From Pyrodictiaceae archaeon (GTDB lineage: Archaea > Thermoproteota > Thermoprotei_A > Sulfolobales > Pyrodictiaceae), in NCBI GenBank assembly GCA_027046105.1, contig JALTZQ010000051.1, forward strand, positions 1 through 21,117: a DNA stretch of 21,117 nt, in the 5' to 3' direction. The position numbers and the translations under genes are program-made. Shown here in pieces: positions 14,720-21,117 of the stretch (position 1 is the first letter of the stretch; every line of letters starts with the position of its first letter). A model generated the notes under the pieces. It ran no database searches and had not been told where the DNA came from. It worked only from the letters and a program-made list of their open reading frames with translations.

Positions 14720-15730
14720 ATGATGCTACCTCCTCTAACCCTTGAAGCACGTGTACCTAGAAGGTTCAAAGAGTTAGCAGCTGCTGCACAAGGTAAGCTT
14801 GGTGGGATTGCTGGTTTAATAGAATTCTATAAGGATATTCTGTCGGGTGCGGCAGCTCCGGGAGAGGAACCTAAACGTGTAAGCAATATCGTTGGTGGTG
14901 TTGTCAGAGTTGAAATGCTTGGTGAGAAATATGTTGCTCTAAAGAATTTTGGTATGGGCGATCTACTTTACTATCTCAGAATGCTTCAAGCCTTTGGCGT
15001 TATAAGAGTGATAGCCTATACAGAGGCTCCACGGAGACTCAACGACGTAGCTGTTGTAAGAACTATTCTAAGCGATACTGTTTTCAAAGCAGCTGAAAGC
15101 CCTGAAGCAGCTATAATGCTAAGCCTATACATGGGTATAGTATTTGACACTCCAGCACGCCATGCACTATTTGTTGGTAATGAGGTAGAAAGCGTTGTAG
15201 ACATTGCACTTGATGAAAGGTTCAAGAAAGCCTCAGCCTATAATCTCGTTCTTAGTGGGCAAGCTCTACTTCGTGCAGCAGTTGAAAACATTCCAGCAGG
15301 AGGGAAGGGTAGACCCTGGTATGAGCCCTTCAGCGACCTCAGTGGCATAATTGCCCTACTTGGCGCACTACAAGTGGCAAAAATTAGGCCGCTACCGAAC
15401 AAGATACTTGGCATAAGAAGTCTTAGCAAGATAAAGAAGCAGGTACTAAAACTAGTCGATCCTTATGGTGATTACATGTTGCCGAGAGGCACACTCGTCC
15501 TGGAAATAGATAGACTTGTCAATGAAAGAGAAGAAGATCCAGTAACTGGACGAAAATACGAGGAACTTGGTGTAGGTATGGCCAAGGATGCTACATGGTT
15601 CCGTGGAAAAGTCCCAAGCAGAGCATATACAGTACTTGAGAAGGTCACAAATGCTGTTAAGGAAAAGAAAGAGGAAATAATGAGTGAACTTAGTAGCCTC
15701 TTTAACCTAACATTCGGTGTAACAAAGTAA
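14720..15730 (+). CDS. Unrecognised 336-residue protein, probably well expressed
   Basis: I do not recognise this family. The protein is soluble, Ala/Leu/Val rich and alpha-helical, with no signal peptide, membrane segment or zinc motif. Notable stretches are RRFKELAAAAQGKLGGIAGLI near the N-terminus with an AAAPGEEPKR loop (44-53), an Ala-rich central core (120-195), IPAGGKGRPWYEPF (191-204), VDPYGDYMLPRGTLVLEID (246-264), and a charged helical C-terminus (302-325). There is no cysteine at all. GGTGGGAG immediately upstream is a strong match to the ribosome binding consensus; its spacing fits ATG 14723 slightly better than 14720. It stands alone, divergent from the beta-CASP-like gene and convergent with the BtpA-family gene. 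Confidence 0.75.
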   Translation: MMLPPLTLEARVPRRFKELAAAAQGKLGGIAGLIEFYKDILSGAAAPGEEPKRVSNIVGGVVRVEMLGEKYVALKNFGMGDLLYYLRMLQAFGVIRVIAYTEAPRRLNDVAVVRTILSDTVFKAAESPEAAIMLSLYMGIVFDTPARHALFVGNEVESVVDIALDERFKKASAYNLVLSGQALLRAAVENIPAGGKGRPWYEPFSDLSGIIALLGALQVAKIRPLPNKILGIRSLSKIKKQVLKLVDPYGDYMLPRGTLVLEIDRLVNEREEDPVTGRKYEELGVGMAKDATWFRGKVPSRAYTVLEKVTNAVKEKKEEIMSELSSLFNLTFGVTK

Positions 15731-15754
15731 CCATAATCAATCAACGCTCTGATT

Positions 15755-16570
15755 CTATTTTCTTTTCCCCATGTAGTCCGAAACATGTCTTATTAGCCTT
15801 TTAACCCTCTCGAGTTCGACCTCATTCTCAGCACGTCCATCCCGCTTAAAGAAAGATCCTATGATAGCGCCATCACTTACCTCTATATATGCGCGGATAT
15901 TTTCTAATGTAACACCACTACCAACAAAGACCGGTATTGGAACAGCACTCTTGATGGCGGCCACGTAGCCTGGTGCTGGGGCTTCTCCGGTGCGTGGCCC
16001 TGTTACTATGAGAGCATCGGGATAGCCTCTTTCTACGCACTCCTTTGCAGCTATTATGGGATCATAGTGTGGTGTAGAAGGTAAACTATGCTTCACATCA
16101 ATATCGGCAAAGACTGCAATATGTCGTCCTAATGTTTGCCTTATAGCCTCAATTTCATACATAACTGGCTTTAGTACTCCTTCTGGCGCAATTCTTGTCT
16201 CACAATAGGCATTCACCCGTATAAATTCTGCTAATGCTGCATAGGCTATTGCTAATGCTTCTGGTCCAGAATTCCTCAACAGGTTTACACCAATAGGTAT
16301 TGAGACTGCTCTTTTAACTTCAGATACAATGACACTCATTGCTGCTATAGTCAACGCGTTTCTTATACGTGGCCTGTATGGTTTATCACCATAATTCTCA
16401 ATAATTACTGCATCGACTCCTCCCTCTTCTAGCTTTTGTGCATCCTTTACTGCTCTCTCTATCAGCTCCTCCATGCTATTGTTATTACCACGTGGTGAGC
16501 CAGGGAGAGGAGGGAGATGGACAACTCCTATGATAATGTATCTATTACCATGTATACTTGTCAGAGCCAT
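15755..16570 (-). CDS. BtpA/SgcQ-family TIM-barrel protein
   Basis: The 271-residue protein belongs to the BtpA/SgcQ family. Its cyanobacterial founder is linked to photosystem I stability, but the archaeal role is unknown, and the fold suggests a phosphosugar- or nucleotide-binding enzyme. Family marks are GVVHLPPLPGSPRG (15-28), VDAVIIENYGDKP (52-64), PIGVNLLRN (92-100), FIRVNAYCETRIAPEG (116-131), FADIDVKH (154-161), LIVTGPRTGEAP (187-198) and phosphate-binding-like VFVGSGVTLENI (204-215) plus GAIIGSFFKRDG (224-235). ATG 16570 lacks an obvious strong ribosome binding site. It lies downstream of thioredoxin on the same strand with a 127-bp gap. Confidence 0.88.
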   Translation of the reverse strand: MALTSIHGNRYIIIGVVHLPPLPGSPRGNNNSMEELIERAVKDAQKLEEGGVDAVIIENYGDKPYRPRIRNALTIAAMSVIVSEVKRAVSIPIGVNLLRNSGPEALAIAYAALAEFIRVNAYCETRIAPEGVLKPVMYEIEAIRQTLGRHIAVFADIDVKHSLPSTPHYDPIIAAKECVERGYPDALIVTGPRTGEAPAPGYVAAIKSAVPIPVFVGSGVTLENIRAYIEVSDGAIIGSFFKRDGRAENEVELERVKRLIRHVSDYMGKRK

Positions 16571-16697
16571 CCTCTTTCACCATCAATCAGCTTATATTCC
16601 AGGTGCTGGTTTCATCACCCCTTTTACTGGATGAGGATACGCTGTCCCCACAAGGATCGTTTGATTAGATGACTGGCCTCCCCCTTTACCGACATAC

Positions 16698-17123
16698 TTA
16701 TCTTCTTTGTCTTATCTCAACTAATATGTTTTCCAGTTTATCGATTAACTTTTGCTCAGTTACCACACCCACAATAACATCAACAACGTGACCGTCAACA
16801 AAGATTAGTGTCGTGGGTATGTTTTCAACATGATATCTATCTGCTATTTCAGATTCACGATCTGTGTCAATAATTGCGAATACTATGTTTTCTCGTTCCT
16901 TAGCTAAAAACTTTCTTGCAACTCTTCTAAAAACTGGAAGATATGCCTTACAAGGATTGCACCACTCTGTAGTAAAGTCTACTACAACTACCCTGTGCAT
17001 CGATATTACTTTATCGAAGTTATCACGTGTTAGGATGACAATAGGGTCGCTGAACGTTTTATCTAAAACCTCTATTCTTGAATTGATGTACATTGCTATT
17101 CTATCGACTATGTTCCTGTTCAT
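16698..17123 (-). CDS. Thioredoxin-domain protein with WCNPC active site
   Basis: This is a thiol-disulfide oxidoreductase with a single thioredoxin fold. From ATG 17123 it has 141 residues: an N-terminal helical extension of about 30 residues, then the thioredoxin domain. The active site is WCNPC (54-58) and the cis-proline loop is IPTT (102-105). Asn replaces the usual Gly of CGPC, which should alter the redox potential. The frame is open to 17243, but a start there or at 17225 would overlap the divergent yjbQ start. GTGGGA lies 6 nt before 17123, so I chose that. No signal peptide is seen, so the protein is cytoplasmic. That is plausible in hyperthermophiles that use intracellular disulfides. 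Confidence 0.85.
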   Translation of the reverse strand: MNRNIVDRIAMYINSRIEVLDKTFSDPIVILTRDNFDKVISMHRVVVVDFTTEWCNPCKAYLPVFRRVARKFLAKERENIVFAIIDTDRESEIADRYHVENIPTTLIFVDGHVVDVIVGVVTEQKLIDKLENILVEIRQRR

Positions 17124-17211
17124 ACTCGGTCCCACGTAGTTTACCCATAGGCTAAGATTAGCCTCTAAATAGTAGTTCGTCTTTATCCTCTTAATCCCTT
17201 CTGGGGAGACC

Positions 17212-17622
17212 TTGAAGCTAGTCATTAAAGAAGAGGTTGTCACTACAAATCAAAGGCTTGAAGTAGTTGATATCACTGGGCTAGTCGAACGTATTGTGGC
17301 TGAGAGTGGCATAAATAGTGGTTTCTGCCTGGTACATCTACCACATGCTACAGCAGGTCTTGTAGCAAATGAGAATGAGGCCGGTCTAATTAGGGATCTC
17401 CTTAACCTTATAAGCGAGATCTTTAAACCTGGACACTCGTGGATGCATAATAAAATTGATAATAATGCACATGCACACTTGGCTGTATCATTTATCGGTT
17501 CAACACGTGTCTTTCCGGTAAAGAATAGGCGTTTAGTAAGGGGTACATGGCAACACATATTACTTGTTGAGCTTGATGGGCCTCGAACACGGCGTGTAGT
17601 GGTTGAGGTTATGGGTGAGTAG
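17212..17622 (+). CDS. YjbQ/UPF0047 family protein
   Basis: This widespread 136-residue protein family has weak thiamine-phosphate synthase activity reported for the E. coli member; its true role is unsettled. Conserved features are FCLVHLPHATAGLVANENE (38-56), with a His and acidic cluster that may bind metal, HNKIDNNAHAHLAVSFIGST (79-98) with the paired histidines, and RGTWQHILLVELDGPRTR (109-126). It starts with TTG 17212; no other start codon precedes the conserved region, and GGGGAG is at 17203-17208. It is followed after 3 bp by nicotinate phosphoribosyltransferase, an arrangement that implies cotranscription. Confidence 0.9.
   Translation: MKLVIKEEVVTTNQRLEVVDITGLVERIVAESGINSGFCLVHLPHATAGLVANENEAGLIRDLLNLISEIFKPGHSWMHNKIDNNAHAHLAVSFIGSTRVFPVKNRRLVRGTWQHILLVELDGPRTRRVVVEVMGE
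17614..17618 (+). promoter_or_regulatory. Ribosome binding site of the nicotinate phosphoribosyltransferase gene
   Basis: GGTGA, the archaeal anti-Shine-Dalgarno complement, lies 7 nt before ATG 17626 and inside the end of the yjbQ coding region. It supports the start and translational coupling of the pair. Confidence 0.65.
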
Positions 17623-17625
17623 GTT

Positions 17626-18825
17626 ATGGCTAGAAAGCCAAGAATATACATTGCTGACGCTAACGAGATACGCAAAGGTCTAATAACGGATATCTACTTT
17701 ATCCGTACAAGAGAGATACTTGAACGAAAGGGGCTTTGTAATCGACGCGTGAGAGCAGAACTGCATGCTTATAGTCTTCCCCGCGGATACGATTGGGCTG
17801 TATTTGCTGGCCTCGAAGAAGCACTTGCCATATTAGAGGGGCGTAACGTCACTGTTTATAGCGTTCCAGAAGGTACCATATTCAAGCCTATGTTTCCACT
17901 AATGGTTATTGAGGGCCGGTATTGTGATTTCGCTGAACTAGAAACACCCATACTTGGCGTTATACGGCATGAGACCAGTATTGCCACAAAAGCTGCACGA
18001 CTTAGACTAGCCGCTGGTAACAAAAAGCTACTATTCTTTGGATTGAGAGCACTACATCCAGCCATTGCCCCAATGGCTGATCGCGCCGCGTATATAGGTG
18101 GAGTGGATGCCGTTTCTGGAGCCTTCTCTGCTGAGTATATTGGTGTAAAACCAACCGGTACAATGCCCCATGCATTAATAATAGTATTTGGTGATCCCAT
18201 TGAAGCCTGGAAAGCCTTTGATGAGGTTGTTGAAAACGATGTCCCTAGAATAGCACTCGTAGATACATTCTTTGATGAAAGACACGAAGCTCTACTTGCA
18301 GCCAGAACCTTGAGAGAAAAGCTATGGGGGGTTAGACTTGATACCCCAAGTAGCAGAAGAGGGGACATGCGAAAGATAGTACAAGAAGTACGTTGGACAC
18401 TTGATATCCATGGCTATAAACATGTAAAAATAGTTGTAAGTGGGGGCCTCGATGAAGAAAGTGTACGTCAGCTAAGAGACCTTGCTGACGCTTTTGGTGT
18501 TGGAACTACAATAGCATTCCCGCCAAGCATAGATGTTAGTATGGATATAATTGAGGTTGAAGATGAAAACGGCGAATGGAAACCAGTGTCTAAGCGAGGT
18601 AAACTACCCGGCTTTAAACACTGGTATCGATGCAACATCCACGAAGATTACATGGTGCCTGCGTCTACAGGTGAAGCGCCACAATGTAAGAATGGGGGTA
18701 AACCACGTCAATTACTAGTGAAGTATATGGAAGAGGGGAAAATTATCAGAGAATTACCCTCAGTAGAGGAAATACGTAGTTACGTGCTTAGCCAATTGAG
18801 AGAATTTTCCGAGACAAGTCAATAG
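17626..18825 (+). CDS. pncB: Nicotinate phosphoribosyltransferase
   Basis: This enzyme joins nicotinic acid with phosphoribosyl pyrophosphate to make nicotinate mononucleotide, the salvage route to NAD. The product has 399 residues, the archaeal short-form length. Visible features are [20 protein letters not shown] (80-99), [14 protein letters not shown] (137-150), [17 protein letters not shown] (175-191), VDTFFDE (212-218), [13 protein letters not shown] (242-254) with substrate-site residues, and [11 protein letters not shown] (268-278) for the phosphate loop. Beyond residue 300 lies a small C-terminal domain with Cys336 and Cys354, possibly the remains of the zinc-knuckle region seen in related enzymes. 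It overlaps the convergent 672-residue gene by 38 bp. Confidence 0.92.
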   Translation: MARKPRIYIADANEIRKGLITDIYFIRTREILERKGLCNRRVRAELHAYSLPRGYDWAVFAGLEEALAILEGRNVTVYSVPEGTIFKPMFPLMVIEGRYCDFAELETPILGVIRHETSIATKAARLRLAAGNKKLLFFGLRALHPAIAPMADRAAYIGGVDAVSGAFSAEYIGVKPTGTMPHALIIVFGDPIEAWKAFDEVVENDVPRIALVDTFFDERHEALLAARTLREKLWGVRLDTPSSRRGDMRKIVQEVRWTLDIHGYKHVKIVVSGGLDEESVRQLRDLADAFGVGTTIAFPPSIDVSMDIIEVEDENGEWKPVSKRGKLPGFKHWYRCNIHEDYMVPASTGEAPQCKNGGKPRQLLVKYMEEGKIIRELPSVEEIRSYVLSQLREFSETSQ

Positions 18826-20806
18826 CTGACCTAACAGCATGGCTAACTAATATTTTTGCGTCAAGATTGGCCATCCATAAACCTCCGACACTCGAAATAT
18901 ATATTGTTGCACCCTCGAGAGCCTCTTCCAACATTATTTCAATACGTCTACTTTTAGTTATACGCCGCCCGACAAATAGTAGTAGACATTCCCTATTGCA
19001 TTTAGGCTCGATAACTATGTTTTCACCTAACATAATTGTTTTAACAATAGGCTTCTCAATGAGCTCTAAATCAAGTCTATTAAGGCCACTACGATCAACA
19101 ACTGTAATGACACTATCAACTCGAAGACTCCCTTCGGGAGGATGCATTATACGAGAACCATCATGGTACACTATAACTGGGCCTTCACGTATTACAAGTC
19201 TTAATAAACCACTTATAGGGTCATAGTAGTACCTTTCTATGTATCCCATTTTCTCGTTAATCATTTTAGTAACAAAGGAGGTTAGATCTATTACCACATA
19301 ATAACCCTCAATATAGAGTTGCAACAAACAACTTCCACTAGGATCCATCTCTATCCTTAGACAATTATTTTCTAAGTTACAACTTTGTAGTTCACAAGCC
19401 CCTATAGTGTTTGCTTCAAACTCAACACTTACATTACCAATCTTGGGATTAACACTTAGATATATAACTATATTTCTCGGATTCTTAAGTCCTATATGTA
19501 AAGGTGTAAGATTAACACTCAAATACAGTATACTAGAATCCGCCTCCTTAAGGGAGATCCCGGTATCAGCATCAAGGATAGATAACCTACCCTTACACGA
19601 CCCAGCATTAATGGCAAACGTGTTTAGACCAGGTTTACATTCCATGTAGGTGCATTCACTGCACTGGCAAATCTTGAGCGCTTTCATAGTATTGCACAAA
19701 AGACTAACTTCAGTGAAACGCTTTACGCAACCATGTGCTATAGCTACACATCCGTCTATGGGATTAGTAAGGCTAATATCGGTTACATAAAGAATCCTAA
19801 CATCGCTGTCATGACGGCCACGATTGTCTCTAATGTATCTTCTCCACTGCTTTAAAACTGGTGCAGACTTAGCTCTCCAGAGACGGTCTTGTGTACGTAT
19901 CACTGTTTCTCCACTATCATCTATTATTATCTCTGATTCAGTAGATAAATCCAAAACATCAATACTTCTGTCCCAGATCAAAAGTATGAATGGAAGCATT
20001 ACTACATACCTAGTCGAGGATAACGGTGGTATAACATGGCTAAGGCCATTCACGGAAAACCCCTCTATTAGGAGATTAACTGCTTCTATAGCGACACTAT
20101 CAACATGACCACCTAGGAAAGCACGTCTCTCTTCGCAGAAAATTGTATAACCTTTTACTGATCGTAAAATAATTGGCTTCCTACAATGAGCCGTTGCTTC
20201 AAAAACACCATTTTTGTACGAATATACCTTTCCCGCAGTAGGATCATATAGATATATCGTTTCCTCATAGAACCCTAGAGGCCTCAAACGCTTCATAACA
20301 TTATTCCCGATAACATCAAAAACTTTGTCATTTACTATAACATAGCCTCTCCTCTTACCAAGCAAAAACACAATACCCTTCGAACCCCTAATCTCGTTAA
20401 TATTCGAAGGTATGTCGTAAACAAACAGCCTACCATCTCGCTCTAGTAGTAGCCTACCATTATTTCCCCGCTCTAGGTAGGCAACAACATATTCATCACG
20501 TATATAGGAGACACTACCCTTAATCCTTTCAACAACATCACACTTATCACAGTCAACAACCACTACTTCACCATCATACATACCGAATAAGTGCTTGAAC
20601 CCACTAACAATTACCTTGTATCCTCCATGCCCTTCAGGCAAACATGAACGACATTCACAGACACTCGTAACACGCCTTGCAAAGAAATGTCTTTTAAGAA
20701 GGCCCTGCATATCGACAGCAAAACCGTTTGTAGAAACCACTGGATCAGCAATACCATTTATCACAACATTGTATATGGAAAATGGCACGAATAGATGATA
20801 CTCCAT
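18788..20806 (-). CDS. Unrecognised 672-residue cysteine-rich, beta-rich protein
   Basis: I do not recognise the family. The protein is dominated by short beta strands separated by charged turns (for example [47 protein letters not shown]), a pattern suggesting one or two beta-propellers in the first half and a beta-sandwich-like second half. It has 21 cysteines, clustered as C50-C52-C55, C86/C89, C380-C382-C385-C390, C471/C476/C482/C493 and C603/C607. No clear signal peptide or anchor is present; the only hydrophobic run, near 268-277, is short. The clusters could bind zinc or form disulfides. ATG 20806 follows GGGTAGTG, with a T-rich box about 30 bp upstream. No neighbouring gene hints at the role. 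Confidence 0.75.
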   Translation of the reverse strand: MEYHLFVPFSIYNVVINGIADPVVSTNGFAVDMQGLLKRHFFARRVTSVCECRSCLPEGHGGYKVIVSGFKHLFGMYDGEVVVVDCDKCDVVERIKGSVSYIRDEYVVAYLERGNNGRLLLERDGRLFVYDIPSNINEIRGSKGIVFLLGKRRGYVIVNDKVFDVIGNNVMKRLRPLGFYEETIYLYDPTAGKVYSYKNGVFEATAHCRKPIILRSVKGYTIFCEERRAFLGGHVDSVAIEAVNLLIEGFSVNGLSHVIPPLSSTRYVVMLPFILLIWDRSIDVLDLSTESEIIIDDSGETVIRTQDRLWRAKSAPVLKQWRRYIRDNRGRHDSDVRILYVTDISLTNPIDGCVAIAHGCVKRFTEVSLLCNTMKALKICQCSECTYMECKPGLNTFAINAGSCKGRLSILDADTGISLKEADSSILYLSVNLTPLHIGLKNPRNIVIYLSVNPKIGNVSVEFEANTIGACELQSCNLENNCLRIEMDPSGSCLLQLYIEGYYVVIDLTSFVTKMINEKMGYIERYYYDPISGLLRLVIREGPVIVYHDGSRIMHPPEGSLRVDSVITVVDRSGLNRLDLELIEKPIVKTIMLGENIVIEPKCNRECLLLFVGRRITKSRRIEIMLEEALEGATIYISSVGGLWMANLDAKILVSHAVRSAIDLSRKILSIG

Positions 20807-20931
20807 ACACTACCCGTGTAGGAGTTAAGAAAAGTGGGACGGAGAGCGGGGCCAAACTATCAAGACACCATTAGGGTAAAACCATTAACCCCTCCCCTTT
20901 GCTAGTTATCCAATTGGCGAACCCCCAACGA

Positions 20932-20954
20932 CCCGGGGGGCTAAACACCCCGGG
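20932..20954. repeat. GC-rich hairpin upstream of tRNA-Trp
   Basis: CCCGGGG (20932-20938) and CCCCGGG (20948-20954) form a perfect 7-bp all-G:C stem with a 9-nt loop, in the 184-bp gap between the 672-residue gene and tRNA-Trp. It may be part of a small structured RNA or the tRNA leader. Neither is established. Confidence 0.5.
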
Positions 20955-20990
20955 AATGAGGAACATGGTGGGCCCAGAGAAGTCTTGGAT

Positions 20991-21117
20991 GGGCCCGTAG
21001 CTCAGCCAGGCAGAGCGCCGGGCTCCAGACCCTCCGGTTCACGAGGCGCCGGGTCTGCAGATAAGGTGACGGGGAGAGACCCGGAGGTCGGGGGTTCGAA
21101 TCCCCCCGGGCCCACCA
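20991..21117 (+). tRNA. tRNA-Trp (CCA anticodon) with 50-nt intron and encoded CCA end
   Basis: Exon 1 is 20991-21028 and exon 2 is 21079-21114, followed by CCA at 21115-21117. The acceptor is GGGCCCG/CGGGCCC, the D stem GCTC/GAGC, the anticodon stem CCGGG (21018-21022)/CCCGG (21080-21084), and the spliced loop CTCCAGA gives anticodon CCA. The T arm is GGGGG/CCCCC around TTCGAAT and the discriminator is A. The intron lies at the canonical 37/38 position. The mature RNA would have 74 nt before CCA and matches the CAU tRNA at 11429 in 65 of 74 positions. The gene ends exactly at the window edge. Confidence 0.95.
21029..21078 (+). other. tRNA-Trp intron with bulge-helix-bulge splice motif
   Basis: CTCC (21023-21026) pairs with GGAG (21073-21076), giving the 4-bp central helix. 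On each side follows a 3-nt bulge AGA (21027-21029 and 21077-21079). Cutting between the second and third bulge nucleotides, as the archaeal splicing endonuclease does, releases 21029-21078 and restores a 7-nt anticodon loop. No C box (RUGAUGA) is present, so this is not the C/D guide-RNA intron of euryarchaeal tRNA-Trp. Confidence 0.88.

Noticed and set aside
18867..20798. Several plus-strand frames (for example 18867-19226, 19407-19649, 20595-20798)
   Set aside because: All lie antisense to the continuous 672-codon minus-strand gene, with compositions expected of shadow frames.
21029..21078. C/D-box guide RNA within the tRNA-Trp intron, as in euryarchaea
   Set aside because: No RUGAUGA C box or CUGA D box is present, and 50 nt is too short for such a guide.
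1..21117. CRISPR array, insertion sequence or prophage
   Set aside because: No regularly spaced repeats, transposase, integrase or phage structural genes were seen on either strand.

Overview
This window looks like chromosome from a hyperthermophilic archaeon of the Thermoproteota (Crenarchaeota). A member of the Desulfurococcales or Pyrodictiaceae would fit best, but no 16S rRNA is present to settle it. The archaeal signs are: genes for the proteasome-activating nucleotidase PAN, aMBF1, transcription factor TFE and the archaeal tRNA 2'-O-methylase Trm56; a tRNA-Trp intron with a clean bulge-helix-bulge splice motif; encoded CCA ends on all four tRNAs; TTG start codons; GGTGA/GGGG ribosome binding sites; and TATA boxes close to start codons. 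Genes are packed tightly, with four convergent pairs overlapping at their 3' ends.

Layout. 1-975 (minus): 5' part of PAN. 1057-4892 (plus): an information-processing operon of aMBF1, HflX GTPase, Trm56, TFE and an m5C-type DNA methyltransferase, with overlapping or very short junctions. 4861-6330: a SPOUT-like 'RecB-family' protein (minus) and a ribbon-helix-helix coiled-coil protein (plus), which diverge. 6334-7587 (minus): adenosylhomocysteinase. 7708-7783: tRNA-Asn. 7784-8450: a 667-bp AT-rich gap with one strong inverted repeat and no gene I can support. 8451-9967: rubrerythrin facing a rubrerythrin/VIT1-type membrane ferritin-like protein. 10194-11039 (minus): an unrecognised C-terminally anchored protein. 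11191-11505: divergent initiator tRNA-Met and a second CAU tRNA. 11529-14498: a minimal O6-alkylguanine-DNA alkyltransferase, a small aKMT4-like methyltransferase, a MetF-like protein, GatC and a beta-CASP-like metallo-beta-lactamase protein. 14720-15730: an orphan 336-residue protein. 15755-18825: a BtpA-family TIM barrel, thioredoxin, YjbQ and nicotinate phosphoribosyltransferase. 18788-20806 (minus): an unrecognised cysteine-rich 672-residue protein. 20991-21117: intron-containing tRNA-Trp.

How the genes fit together. Much of the window is translation, transcription and methyl-group metabolism. It holds four proven or likely methyltransferases (Trm56, the m5C enzyme, the COG4080 SPOUT-like protein, the aKMT4-like protein), the enzyme that clears S-adenosylhomocysteine, and a methylene-tetrahydrofolate reductase-like protein. 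They are scattered over several transcription units, so this is a shared theme and not one operon. I see no CRISPR array, transposase, restriction endonuclease or phage gene. The points most worth following up are the TFE/m5C-methyltransferase coupling and the altered TFE zinc ribbon, the near-identical tRNA-Trp and CAU tRNA bodies, the two orphan proteins (336 and 672 residues), and several intergenic hairpins.
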